NCBI RefSeq assembly: GCF_039541915.1
Contig: NZ_BAABHD010000005.1
Coordinates: 372,001-436,000, forward strand
Source of the DNA: Nibrella saemangeumensis
GTDB lineage: Bacteria; Bacteroidota; Bacteroidia; Cytophagales; Spirosomataceae
Length of the DNA: 64,000 bases
Reading direction: 5' to 3'
Below the pieces are notes generated by a model, which saw nothing but the letters and a program-made list of their open reading frames with translations, was not told the origin of the DNA and did no database searches. Below are positions 26,212 to 34,148 of the stretch, in pieces. A program made the position numbers and the translations under genes. Positions within the stretch are counted from its first letter, which is position 1. Every line of letters begins with the position of its first letter.

Positions 26212-26934
26212 TTATAACTCGCGAATCCGGATGTTGCGGTACCAGACACGATCGCCGTGGTCTTGCAGGGCAATGCGGCCGGTGCTGTACTTGTGGAAGC
26301 CTTCCCAGCCTTTGAACTTGCTTTCGCTCACCATTTTATCCCACTCGGGGCCGCTGGTGGGGTATTCCACAATTTTCTTACCGTTCAGGTAGTGCTCGGC
26401 TTTGCCGTCTTTTACAACCAATCTGGCTTTGTTCCACTCACCGGCTGGTTTGTAAGCCGACGGATCGGTCGGTGGTAGCATGTCGTAGAGCGAGCCAGCG
26501 GTGCGGTTGTTGTTACGTCCCATCTTAGCGTCGGGGTGGCGTTCGTTATCCAGCACCTGCATTTCGGGGCCGGTAGCGTAGGAGGTCTTATATTGGGGAT
26601 CCTCCTTGACGTGATACATAATACCGCTGTTGCCCTTTTCGGCAATCTTCCACTCGATCTCCAGTTCGAAATCACCGTACTCTTTGTCAGTAACGATATC
26701 ACCGGCTCTGCCCGCAGTCAGGGTAAGAGTGCCGTCTTCAACCTTCCACTTATCCGACACGGGTTGCCCGGGCTTCAGGTAATTGTGCCAACCGCTCAGG
26801 GTTTTACCATCAAAGATTTTCTCCCACTTGCCTTTTTTGGGCTTAGCCGGGTTGGCTGTAGCATCGGCGGGAGACAGGTTAAGCGTGAGGGATAAAGCAA
26901 GCAGCCCAGCGGCTGTCAATCGAAAAAAACGCAT
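26212..26934 (-). CDS. DUF1080 protein (3-keto-disaccharide hydrolase family)
   Basis: 240 residues. Signal peptide MRFFRLTAAGLLALSLTLNL then a concanavalin-like beta-sandwich: WEKIFDGKTLSGWHNYL, WKVEDGTLTL, GDFELEIEWKIAEKGNSGIM, TGPEMQVLDNERHPDAK, GSLYDMLPP, GEWNKARLVVKDGKAEHYLN, GRIALQDHGDRVWYRNIRIR. DUF1080 (PF06439) members in Bacteroides cleave 3-keto-glucosides after oxidation of the sugar. Likely periplasmic. With the GMC enzyme and the Tat-exported isomerases this makes a coherent oxidise-then-cleave set. Followed on its strand by the TIM-barrel genes; preceded by galU 60 bases upstream. Confidence 0.88.
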   Translation of the reverse strand: MRFFRLTAAGLLALSLTLNLSPADATANPAKPKKGKWEKIFDGKTLSGWHNYLKPGQPVSDKWKVEDGTLTLTAGRAGDIVTDKEYGDFELEIEWKIAEKGNSGIMYHVKEDPQYKTSYATGPEMQVLDNERHPDAKMGRNNNRTAGSLYDMLPPTDPSAYKPAGEWNKARLVVKDGKAEHYLNGKKIVEYPTSGPEWDKMVSESKFKGWEGFHKYSTGRIALQDHGDRVWYRNIRIREL

Positions 26935-26994
26935 AGGTATGAGGTCATTAAGGTTATTGCAAAAAACATTTACTCAAAAATAACGATAAAACGT

Positions 26995-27864
26995 CTAACT
27001 TTTGTCCTGTAATATCTCTTTCAGGAACTTCCGGAACGGCTCGGCAAACTCGGGCCGCTTCAACGCAAACTCCACGGTCGTTTTCAGAAAGTCGAGTTTG
27101 TTGCCGATGTCGTGCCGCTTGCCTTCGATATGGTGGGCATAGATGCACTCTCGCTTCAGCAGCAGCCGCAGGGCATCAGTCAGCTGAATCTCGTTGTTCT
27201 TGCCCATGCCGGTCTGCTCAATGGCCGAGAAAATCTCCGGCGACAGTACATACCGCCCGGCAATAGCCAGGTTAGAAGGCGCTTCGCTGATAGCCGGCTT
27301 CTCTACCAGGGTATCCAGTTCCAGAATCCGATCGCTCAGCGATTTACCGCCTATGATCCCGTACCGGTTTACTTTATCGGCCGGCACTTCTTCCACCGCA
27401 ATCACCGACCCACCGTATTGCTCATAGGTGTCAATCAGCTGCTGCGTTACCGGAATTACCGAATCCATAATGGTATCCCCCAGTAAAACCGCAAACGGTT
27501 CATTGCCGACATGATGACGGGCGTAACTGATGGCGTCTCCCAACCCATTCAGCTCTTTCTGGCGCACAAAATGAATATTGGCCAGATCCGACAGCCGGCG
27601 CATTTCATCATAAAGCGATCGATCTTCTTTTTCTACCAATCGGGCCTCCAGTTCGTGATTGCGATCGAAGTGGTCTTCGATGGCCCGCTTCCCTTTTCCG
27701 GAGATGATGAGAATGTCTTCAATGCCCGAATCGACGGCCTCCTGCACTACATACTGAATGGTCGGCATGTCGATTATCGGTAGCATTTCTTTGGGCTGCG
27801 CCTTCGTGGCGGGCAAAAACCGCGTACCTAATCCGGCAGCGGGAATAACGGCTTTCTTGATCAT
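26995..27864 (-). CDS. galU: UTP-glucose-1-phosphate uridylyltransferase
   Basis: 289 residues, usual GalU length. Signature VIPAAGLGTRFLPATKAQPK (nucleotide loop with catalytic Arg and Lys), then DMPTIQYVVQEAVDSGIEDI, GKGKRAIEDHFDR, LGDAISYARHHVGNEPFAVL with the LGDT metal site, EEVPADKVNRYGIIGG and VEKPAISEAPSNLAIAGRYV. It makes UDP-glucose (or another UDP-sugar) from UTP and the sugar-1-phosphate in the cytosol. The next gene upstream on the same strand is a glucuronokinase-like GHMP kinase, so the pair may salvage uronic acids to UDP-sugars. A 100-base palindrome lies between them. Confidence 0.95.
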   Translation of the reverse strand: MIKKAVIPAAGLGTRFLPATKAQPKEMLPIIDMPTIQYVVQEAVDSGIEDILIISGKGKRAIEDHFDRNHELEARLVEKEDRSLYDEMRRLSDLANIHFVRQKELNGLGDAISYARHHVGNEPFAVLLGDTIMDSVIPVTQQLIDTYEQYGGSVIAVEEVPADKVNRYGIIGGKSLSDRILELDTLVEKPAISEAPSNLAIAGRYVLSPEIFSAIEQTGMGKNNEIQLTDALRLLLKRECIYAHHIEGKRHDIGNKLDFLKTTVEFALKRPEFAEPFRKFLKEILQDKS

Positions 27865-27880
27865 ATAAGAAATAATAGAG

Positions 27881-27972
27881 TTGTTGAATGATTGAATTGC
27901 TGAATGATAAAGCGAATAAATTAACCTGATGACCCATTTATTCTATCACTCAATCATTCTCTCATTCAACAT
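27881..27972. repeat. long intergenic inverted repeat (TTGAATGA type)
   Basis: Left arm starting TTGTTGAATGATTGAATTGC and right arm ending CAATCATTCTCTCATTCAAC are inverse copies built of TGAATGA-like 7-8 bp units, with an AT-rich centre. Fills the gap between the GHMP kinase and galU. Similar plan to the GGTTCCA heptad copies. Confidence 0.6.
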
Positions 27973-28967
27973 TAAATTACATACGGCTTAATCACGCGGG
28001 CGTTCAACTTTTTAAGTTCGATGAAGAGTCGGTTCAGCATGGCGTCGTCGCGGTAGATGCCGATGATAGAGCCGCCGGAGCCGGTAAACGAGGCCGACGC
28101 TCCGCAGGCGCGGGCGGCCCGGATGAGCGCCATATTGCTCTCGCTAATATTGTAAATCTGACAGCGAAGATCAAAGTTGCGGTTGACCAGACTGTTCAGG
28201 GCTTCCAGATCCTGCTGCAGCAGGGCTTCGCGGCCCTGACAGGCGACATCGGCAATATGGTGCAGGGTGTTTACGACAAGCTCTTCGCCCTGTAACCACC
28301 GCGACCGAACATCGTTATGTATCTTGCCCGACTGCTTACCCAATTCCGTTTTGTAGGCGATGTAAAGCTTGGGCAGTAATCGCGGATCGAGCGATTCGTA
28401 GAAGCCGTGGCCCTGACGCTCCATCAGCGCCCGATCAAAATCCATATATACGCAGCCCTCGTAGCACTGAATCACCCGGTCCTGCAAACCGGCCGCAATA
28501 CCGAGTTCCTCGGTTTCCGTCGCCAAAACGAGGTTTGGCAAGGTGGGTAGGGGAATCTCTACGTCGTAAAAGCGCATCAGCGCCCGGAAAGCGGCAACGA
28601 TAATGGCGCTGGAGCCCGACAGCCCGACCTGCCGGGGTATAGAGGTGGCATACCGGATTGAAAAGTTCTTGTTGGGTAGTTTGATCTGCTCGCGTTCGCA
28701 ATACTCCAGAAACTTCTTGATGGCGGCTTTCAGCAGCGGTACGCCACCGTGGTAGCCCAGGGTGCTGACCGCATCACGCAGGTGGAAGATGCTGCGAAAC
28801 ACATTGGTATCCTGCGGCTGCGGTTCGATATGAAGCTCGGGCGACGGATAAAGCTTTACAGACGCACCGAAGTTACGAACGGAGATGGAAATGGTTTTGC
28901 CGAAGAAGCCGTCGGACGGATTGCCCATCAGGCCCGCCCTGGCGTAGGCACGGGATTCAATAATCAA
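27972..28967 (-). CDS. GHMP-family sugar kinase, glucuronokinase-like
   Basis: 331 residues. N-terminus SRAYARAGLMGNPSDGFFGK matches the RAYARxGLLGNPSD start of plant glucuronokinases. The ATP-binding GHMP motif is PRQVGLSGSSAIIVAAF (GLSGSS loop), and the third motif is GASASFTGSGGSIIGIY near the C-terminus. It likely phosphorylates a sugar acid at C1, giving a substrate for the adjacent GalU. Proteins of this type are also annotated mevalonate kinase-like; the N-terminal match and the GalU neighbour favour a uronic acid or similar sugar. Cytosolic. The start codon is preceded by a long gap to a terminator at 29054. Confidence 0.78.
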   Translation of the reverse strand: MIIESRAYARAGLMGNPSDGFFGKTISISVRNFGASVKLYPSPELHIEPQPQDTNVFRSIFHLRDAVSTLGYHGGVPLLKAAIKKFLEYCEREQIKLPNKNFSIRYATSIPRQVGLSGSSAIIVAAFRALMRFYDVEIPLPTLPNLVLATETEELGIAAGLQDRVIQCYEGCVYMDFDRALMERQGHGFYESLDPRLLPKLYIAYKTELGKQSGKIHNDVRSRWLQGEELVVNTLHHIADVACQGREALLQQDLEALNSLVNRNFDLRCQIYNISESNMALIRAARACGASASFTGSGGSIIGIYRDDAMLNRLFIELKKLNARVIKPYVI

Positions 28968-29053
28968 GGGACAACAGGGTTGGTGTACGAGCCGGCAAGT
29001 TTACAAAGAAAATAGGTTAGGTAGTTATATACCGGTCGGTCAGCCCAAAAAGA

Positions 29054-29082
29054 AGCGGCCGGAACTCCTGGTTCCGGCCGCT
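29054..29082 (-). terminator. strong terminator of the disordered-protein gene
   Basis: AGCGGCCGGAAC (29054-29065) pairs perfectly with GTTCCGGCCGCT (29071-29082) across TCCTG; on the minus strand it is followed by TCTTTTTGGG. It lies just beyond the stop codon of the gene ending at 29091. Confidence 0.75.
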
Positions 29083-29090
29083 GAAGTGGT

Positions 29091-29573
29091 TTATTCCTTT
29101 ATATCCCGTTTGCCTGGCTGGTTGTCATACCCCACATTATGCGGGTCATAATCGGTGTTAGGATTATCGCTCTGCTCCAGATACGTGGCATCGTGGCGAT
29201 GGAACAAAGCCTCATCCGACGGATTATCGGGTATCTGTTCCAGTTTACGATTCGCTTCGTCGCTCATCATTTGGGGATTTGCGTGGCTGCCCTGATTAAC
29301 AGCCTCCGGATTCACCTCCCACTCCTGATCAGTATTCAGGCTTTCACCTTTGGGGGTTGCCGGATGACCTTCGCCCATATTCCGTTCCCGCAGACCAGCG
29401 ATCAACTCTGTATTCTCTATATCCTGGTCCATACCGGACACCGAATTAAACGTCTCTACATTAGTCCCTTCAGTCACGCGGCCGTAGTCCGACGTACCGT
29501 GCTGATAGGGATCATTTGAATAAAATTTAGGATCAACCTCTTCCGGGTCGAACGCTGATGTCTTGTTTCCCAT
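29091..29573 (-). CDS. hydrophilic, probably disordered hypothetical protein
   Basis: 160 residues rich in Asn, Asp, Glu, Gly and Pro, no hydrophobic segment, no signal peptide and no cysteine. Segments such as AFDPEEVDPKFYSNDPYQHG and HRHDATYLEQSDNPNTDYDP have the look of a stress-related hydrophilin or a flexible linker protein; I do not recognise a family. Monocistronic with its own strong terminator. Confidence 0.6.
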   Translation of the reverse strand: MGNKTSAFDPEEVDPKFYSNDPYQHGTSDYGRVTEGTNVETFNSVSGMDQDIENTELIAGLRERNMGEGHPATPKGESLNTDQEWEVNPEAVNQGSHANPQMMSDEANRKLEQIPDNPSDEALFHRHDATYLEQSDNPNTDYDPHNVGYDNQPGKRDIKE

Positions 29574-29657
29574 AACGTATTAAGGATTTTTCAATATAAC
29601 CCGAAACAAGCGGGCGTTGTTTCAGCCGGCGGTTCTGGGAACAGGCCGTTACAGAGC

Positions 29658-30044
29658 TTAACCGGCTTTCGCAGTCACCTGCTCTTTCAACTCCGCCACC
29701 TCCTCCCGAAGCTGGTCGTTGGTCTGTTGCAGCAGCGCCATGCGTTCGTTAAGCTGAAACAATAGAAACTCCATGTTCCGCAGCCGCTCTTCGGTGGTAA
29801 TGGCGGCCGAAGGAGAAGGGTTTAGCGTGCGGAACATCAGGCCTTCGCCCCGAAGCAGCCAATCGCCGTTAACCTGCGGAAAGACTATCAGAATCTTTTG
29901 CAACGTATCAAAGCGAGGCTTCATCCGGCCGTGCAGAATATGATAAATTTTTTCGCCCCGGCGCTCGCCCAGCTTACGGGCAAACTCCAGAACGCTGATG
30001 TCCAGGGCATCGATGAGCTGTTGCAGGCGGTTTTCGATGGTCAT
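29658..30044 (-). CDS. HTH transcriptional repressor with C-terminal coiled coil
   Basis: 128 residues. Residues 1-60 form a lambda-repressor-like HTH: RLQQLIDALDISVLEFARKL, GEKIYHILHGRMKPRFDTLQ, KILIVFPQVNGDWLLRGEG, as in XRE/phage CI-type regulators with the NGDWLLRGEG ending. Residues 85-125 are a coiled coil (LRNMEFLLFQLNERMALLQQ, NDQLREEVAELKEQV), probably for dimerisation. It is divergent from a gene starting at 30220, and the gap carries two copies of an 18-bp operator-like sequence. Autoregulation and control of the divergent unit are expected. Confidence 0.82.
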   Translation of the reverse strand: MTIENRLQQLIDALDISVLEFARKLGERRGEKIYHILHGRMKPRFDTLQKILIVFPQVNGDWLLRGEGLMFRTLNPSPSAAITTEERLRNMEFLLFQLNERMALLQQTNDQLREEVAELKEQVTAKAG

Positions 30045-30062
30045 GCGTGAAAGGCGTCAATT

Positions 30063-30135
30063 TTACATAAATATGTGTAAGTTTTAAGGGAATTTTTCGG
30101 AAAAAGTCGTTTAAAATTTACACGGTTTTATGTAT
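30063..30135. promoter_or_regulatory. paired operator-like sites in divergent promoter region
   Basis: Site 1 at 30063-30080 (TTACATAAATATGTGTAA) and site 2 at 30118-30135 (TTACACGGTTTTATGTAT) are inverse copies of each other: site 1 reversed reads TTACACATATTTATGTAA, matching site 2 at 14 of 18 positions. They are 55 bases apart between the divergent repressor and the 30220 gene. Likely binding sites of the HTH protein. Confidence 0.6.
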
Positions 30136-30219
30136 ATTTACCTGTTAAACGAACCCCTGTAAAAGGCAAAAGGGACCGCAATATGGGCCCCCTGCTCGAA
30201 CAGTAAACAACAAATACTA

Positions 30220-30861
30220 ATGAACATGCAAAAGAATAACACAACCGAGACAAATCAAAGCGGTTTGATGTTGAAACCGTACCAAAAAATTCACGAGGTC
30301 ACGGGCGAGGTGGTTAATAAATACAAATACCTCGAAGGACACCCCCGTCAGTACCGCTTCGATGCCAAGGAAGGTGTGTTCAACATCAACGGTACCGAAA
30401 AGATCGGCCGGACGCTTACCTTCCAGCCGCTGGCCTGGCGGATCTTCACGGACAACATCCTGAACATGGGTACCAAAAACTGGGCGGAGATCTTTTTCCT
30501 CGACCAGAAAAACTGTGTATCGGCGGTGTTGTTCCACGGCTACTCGGTTGATAATATTTTCCGGCTGATTGAGCCGCTTTACTACGACGACCTCACGCTG
30601 GCCGACGTGGTCATCACGGCCGTAGCCGAGAAAAAAGAAAATACCAAGATCCAGCCAAAGGGCGTGTATTACATCGCTACGTTCTCGTATACCCTCGGCG
30701 ATACCGAGCGCACTGCCGAACTGAAGCAGTTTGCGCAGGACCATAAGATCTTCCGCCAGGAGACGCTGACCGACATCGCCAACATCAAAACCGCTCTTAA
30801 TTACTATAATCCCTTTGCCCACGCAGCCGATGAGCCGGAATTGCTGACGGCGGGTGAGTAA
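30220..30861 (+). CDS. conserved hypothetical protein of a phage-like module
   Basis: 213 residues; an internal ATG at 30226 is an equally good start. Soluble. Central segments FNINGTEKIGRTLTFQPLAW, MGTKNWAEIFFLDQKNCVSA, HGYSVDNIFRLIEPLYYDD and ADVVITAVAEKKENT look like a conserved globular domain I cannot name; the C-terminus (FAQDHKIFRQETLTDIANIK) is helical. Its gene sits just behind the twin operators and before a RecE-like exonuclease, where phage recombination modules carry a ssDNA-binding or annealing protein. That role is a guess from position only. Confidence 0.6.
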   Translation: MNMQKNNTTETNQSGLMLKPYQKIHEVTGEVVNKYKYLEGHPRQYRFDAKEGVFNINGTEKIGRTLTFQPLAWRIFTDNILNMGTKNWAEIFFLDQKNCVSAVLFHGYSVDNIFRLIEPLYYDDLTLADVVITAVAEKKENTKIQPKGVYYIATFSYTLGDTERTAELKQFAQDHKIFRQETLTDIANIKTALNYYNPFAHAADEPELLTAGE

Positions 30862-31002
30862 ACGTTCAGGCGGTCTGCCAAAGCGGGCGTTTGCCGACTG
30901 GGGCGTTTGTCAGCTGACGCGGGCAAACCTCCCGGCCTGGTCAAACTACTTTAACTCCGCTTTGGCGGACTGCGCAAACGGTATACACTTTTTTTCACCG
31001 TT

Positions 31003-31794
31003 ATGATTAGCCAACTAACCATTGATAAACCGGAGCTGGCCACCGGCCTGACTGACTACCGGTCAATTGCCCGCGTATCCAACTCCGACCTCACCCGGCT
31101 GAAAGAAGAGCATCTGGGGTACTGGTCGGTGCCATCGGCGCGTTTTTTTCCGGAAAAGGCCCGTGCATTCGGAAGAGCCTTTCACAGCCACCTGCTGGAG
31201 CCTGAAACCATTGGCACGGTGCTGGAGCAACTGTTACCCGACCTGACTGAATCGGGACTGGTCGGTAAGCCAATGCTCAATGGCAACGATAAAGCCAAAC
31301 TGCAGCAGTTGATGCACACCATCCGGCAGGATGCCTTTTGCCAACGGTACCTGCGCAAGTCGGAGCGTGAGCGGGTGGTGCTCTTTACCGATCCGATGAG
31401 CGGAATAGCCTGTAAAGCCCGACTCGACGTGGTTTATACTAGTCCAAAGCGCCGGAACGCGCTGATTCTGGACTTTAAAACGACCTCGGCCCGAACTCAG
31501 GCGCAGTTTCTGCAGACCTGCTACGATTACGATTACGACCGTCAGGCCGCATTTTACCTGGACAGCCTCCGCTACGCCGATCTGCCGGAGTGGATCGATA
31601 CCCGGCGGTTCAGATTCATTTTTATTGGTGTGCAGAAGCAACGGCCGCACCGGTTGTTCGCCGTTGATGCCACTTCGATTCCGAATTTTGTTGATTATGG
31701 CCGGAAGAAATACCGGTTCTGGCTGCGAAAATGGAAAGAAGAGCAGCCGGTGCAGCCGGATTTGTGGCCGGTCAGCAGCGGACTGGCTTCCTGA
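31003..31794 (+). CDS. PD-(D/E)XK nuclease-like protein (RecE/exodeoxyribonuclease VIII type)
   Basis: 263 residues. Fits PF12684-like phage exonucleases: SIARVSNSDLTRLKEE, ARAFGRAFHSHLLEPE (helical His motif), SGIACKARLDVVY with the Asp, and ALILDFKTTSA giving D-x-K of the active site, followed by CYDYDYDRQAAFYLDSL, the QxxxY helix of this family. Catalysis would need two metal ions, digesting dsDNA ends 5' to 3'. The gap to the upstream gene is 141 bases, to the next gene 18. No annealase (RecT) of known type is adjacent. Confidence 0.82.
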   Translation: MISQLTIDKPELATGLTDYRSIARVSNSDLTRLKEEHLGYWSVPSARFFPEKARAFGRAFHSHLLEPETIGTVLEQLLPDLTESGLVGKPMLNGNDKAKLQQLMHTIRQDAFCQRYLRKSERERVVLFTDPMSGIACKARLDVVYTSPKRRNALILDFKTTSARTQAQFLQTCYDYDYDRQAAFYLDSLRYADLPEWIDTRRFRFIFIGVQKQRPHRLFAVDATSIPNFVDYGRKKYRFWLRKWKEEQPVQPDLWPVSSGLAS

Positions 31795-31812
31795 TTACGT
31801 AAACTCAACCCT

Positions 31813-32160
31813 ATGAATGCTTTTGTGATGACATTAACACCCACTACGCTCCAGTTTGACTGGGGCACCGATGGGCTGGTCCTCTGGATTGAAGACCTGA
31901 GCAGCGACAGCAGCCTGGTGTGCCAGATGGACGAAGCCCTGAGCCGGATTGCCTTCGCCATTGAACTGCAAACCGGCTGGGACCACCGCACCGACGGCGA
32001 TACCTACCACCCGCTGTACGGATACCGACTGCTGATGCGCGACGCTACCGGCCTCTGGCATGCCGTGCGGGTAGACGAAGCTGGACGCTTTGCCGAACTG
32101 GTACCGCTGCAGGAACTCGACTATGAGATCGCTTACGAAAAAGTAATCTGGCTGGACTAA
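31813..32160 (+). CDS. small acidic hypothetical protein
   Basis: 115 residues, Asp/Glu/Leu-rich, without a signal peptide or membrane segment. Segments FDWGTDGLVLWIEDLSSDSS and VRVDEAGRFAELVPLQELDY. No family recognised. The start is 18 bases after the exonuclease stop, so it is the last gene of the module, followed by a perfect 17-bp terminator stem. Could be an accessory or inhibitor protein of the exonuclease; nothing seen supports a specific role. Confidence 0.6.
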   Translation: MNAFVMTLTPTTLQFDWGTDGLVLWIEDLSSDSSLVCQMDEALSRIAFAIELQTGWDHRTDGDTYHPLYGYRLLMRDATGLWHAVRVDEAGRFAELVPLQELDYEIAYEKVIWLD

Positions 32161-32188
32161 ACGTATCCAGCCAGCATTTGAAACAGTA

Positions 32189-32229
32189 CCAGTAAAAAAG
32201 CCTCCCCGTTCAGGAGGCTTTTTTACTGG
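32189..32229 (+). terminator. strong intrinsic terminator closing the phage-like module
   Basis: CCAGTAAAAAAGCCTCC (32189-32205) pairs perfectly over 17 bases with GGAGGCTTTTTTACTGG (32213-32229) across a 7-base loop; the T-run is inside the right arm, as in many Bacteroidota terminators. Confidence 0.85.
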
Positions 32230-32292
32230 TTTCTAACCACAGACTAAGTTTTAGGTTTTATATAGGTTTTACTCAACTGTTAAAGAAAAACT

Positions 32293-33513
32293 GTGAAGCG
32301 TTCCGTAAAAATTATTATCGGTGTAGTCGTGCTGATCATTATTGCCCGGCTGCTGCTCCCTTTCATTGTGTTGCGTTACGTCAATAAAGTGCTGGCCGAT
32401 ATGGGCGACTATACCGGTCATATCGACGATGTGGATATCTGGCTGATCCGGGGTGCCTACCAGATTGATAACCTGAACATCCGGAAGGTAAATGGTAAGG
32501 TGAAAGAGCCATTCCTGTATATTCCCAAGACGGATCTGTCTGTTGAATGGCAGTCGCTGTTTAAGGGTCGATTAGTCGGTGAGATTGAAGCATACGATCC
32601 TGAACTCAACTTCTCCTTCAGCGAAAACGAAGAAGCCAGCCAGACCGGTAAGGAAGTCGACTGGACCGAGGTGGTGCGGGAACTGTTGCCTATCGAAATC
32701 AACCGCTTTGCGGCCTATAATGGCGATATTGAGCTGGTCAATCTTTTTAGTGCGACCAATACCGGTCTGACGCTGAAAAACATGGATATGGAAATCCGAA
32801 ACATCCGCAATGTGGAGGATAAGAACGCCAAACTACCTTCGCCGGTAACAGCCTCCGCCGATGTACCCGGTTGGGGTGGTACCATGAATTTCAACGCTGA
32901 TATGAACTTGCTGAAGCAGGTTCCGGACTTCAATTATAACCTGAAGCTGGACAACCTTCAACTGGTAAAACTCAATAAGGTAGTCCGCTCCTACGCCAAT
33001 CTGGATTTTGAAGCGGGCACAGTGAGTGTGGTCAGCGAAATGGCCATGACCGATGGTAAGATGCAGGGTTACTTTAAGCCCCTCACCAAAAACATGAAGA
33101 TCTTTAAATGGAAAGAAGGTGAGAAGCGTACGGTGGGCCGGTTCTTCACCGAGCTCTTGGCAGAAGGTGCTTCAGAAATACTGGAAAATCAGAAAAAAGA
33201 CCAGATCGCTACCCGCGTTCCGATCAGCGGTACGGTCGAGAGCGCGGGTACTGAAACGTGGCCCATTCTGATCGGAGTTTTGCAGAATGCGTACGTGGAA
33301 GCGTTCCGGGCAGAATTTGACCATACGCTTTCCGTAAAAGAAACCATCGAGAAGTATAGGGAAGCGCGTAAGGAAAAACGCGAGGAGCGAAAAGCTGAAC
33401 GCAAAGAGCGACGCGAAGAACGAAAAGAGGCCCGCCAGCAGAAGCGGGAGGAGCGTAAAAAAGAACGGGAAAAGCGCCGGAAAGAAGGTAAGGGCCTGGG
33501 ACTGTTCAAATAA
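32293..33513 (+). CDS. DUF748/AsmA-like envelope protein with basic C-terminal tail
   Basis: 406 residues starting with GTG at 32293. One N-terminal membrane anchor IIIGVVVLIIIARLLLPFIV, then an AsmA/DUF748-type periplasmic region (VLADMGDYTGHIDDVDIWL, GAYQIDNLNIRKVNGKVKEP, DLSVEWQSLFKGRLVGEIEA). Such proteins are thought to act in outer-membrane lipid homeostasis. The last 50 residues (about 355-405) are a run of Arg/Glu/Lys/Gln heptad-like helix (EKREERKAERKERREERKE) ending KRRKEGKGLGLFK, unusual for this family and likely a long charged single helix. Downstream gene is a truncated hemoglobin 144 bases on. Confidence 0.75.
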   Translation: MKRSVKIIIGVVVLIIIARLLLPFIVLRYVNKVLADMGDYTGHIDDVDIWLIRGAYQIDNLNIRKVNGKVKEPFLYIPKTDLSVEWQSLFKGRLVGEIEAYDPELNFSFSENEEASQTGKEVDWTEVVRELLPIEINRFAAYNGDIELVNLFSATNTGLTLKNMDMEIRNIRNVEDKNAKLPSPVTASADVPGWGGTMNFNADMNLLKQVPDFNYNLKLDNLQLVKLNKVVRSYANLDFEAGTVSVVSEMAMTDGKMQGYFKPLTKNMKIFKWKEGEKRTVGRFFTELLAEGASEILENQKKDQIATRVPISGTVESAGTETWPILIGVLQNAYVEAFRAEFDHTLSVKETIEKYREARKEKREERKAERKERREERKEARQQKREERKKEREKRRKEGKGLGLFK

Positions 33514-33657
33514 AAGCATGGGCGCGGCCCTAAAGCAAAACAGCCTCCTGGACAAGTTTTCTGTTGTTACTGAATCAGCGACTTGGGGTTGCAGGATTTA
33601 GAAATTTTTACGACTTTGGTTTTGTAAAACCTTTTCGCCCCTCTATTTCTAAACACA

Positions 33658-34086
33658 ATGCAACCAAACGACAAACCCTCGTTGTATGACCGTCTGGGCG
33701 GTATCTACAACATCGCTACCGTAGTAGATGACTTTATTGATCGAATTATGGTTGACCCTCGCTTGAACGCTAACCCCCGCGTAGATGATGCCCATCACCG
33801 GGTATCGCCGGCCGGATTCAAATACCTGGTAACCGAAATGGTAGGCTGGGCAACGGGCGGCCCTCAGGTGTACTCGGGTCGATCAATGGGTGACTCCCAC
33901 CGCCACCTGATGATTACCGAAGAAGAATGGGCGTGTTTCATGGACGATTTTCAGCAAACGCTGGACAAGTTCTCAGTGCCTCAGCCCGAGCAGGACGAAC
34001 TGAAAGCTATTGTGAACAGTACCAAAGAATCTATTGTGGTAAAGCCTTTTCAGGAAGGCCCCGTGGAAGAACAAAAAGCCGCGTAG
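33658..34086 (+). CDS. truncated hemoglobin, group 1-like
   Basis: 142 residues. Starts SLYDRLGGIYNIATVVDDF, the trHb helix B signature; proximal His81 in MGDSHRHLMIT and the glycine motif MVGWATGGPQVYSGRSM. Family members bind O2 or NO and often detoxify NO with a reductase. The C-terminal 20 residues (KPFQEGPVEEQKAA) extend past the globin and are probably flexible. Monocistronic, with a strong terminator at 34106-34148. Confidence 0.88.
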   Translation: MQPNDKPSLYDRLGGIYNIATVVDDFIDRIMVDPRLNANPRVDDAHHRVSPAGFKYLVTEMVGWATGGPQVYSGRSMGDSHRHLMITEEEWACFMDDFQQTLDKFSVPQPEQDELKAIVNSTKESIVVKPFQEGPVEEQKAA

Positions 34087-34105
34087 TTTTTGGTATATCT
34101 CTAGT

Positions 34106-34148
34106 AAACAGGCTGATCACGGAAATTTCCAATCAGCCTGTTTTTTTT
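34106..34148 (+). terminator. intrinsic terminator of the hemoglobin gene
   Basis: AAACAGGCTGAT (34106-34117) pairs with ATCAGCCTGTTT (34132-34143), followed by more T. The 14-base loop itself holds the palindrome GGAAATTTCC. Confidence 0.8.
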
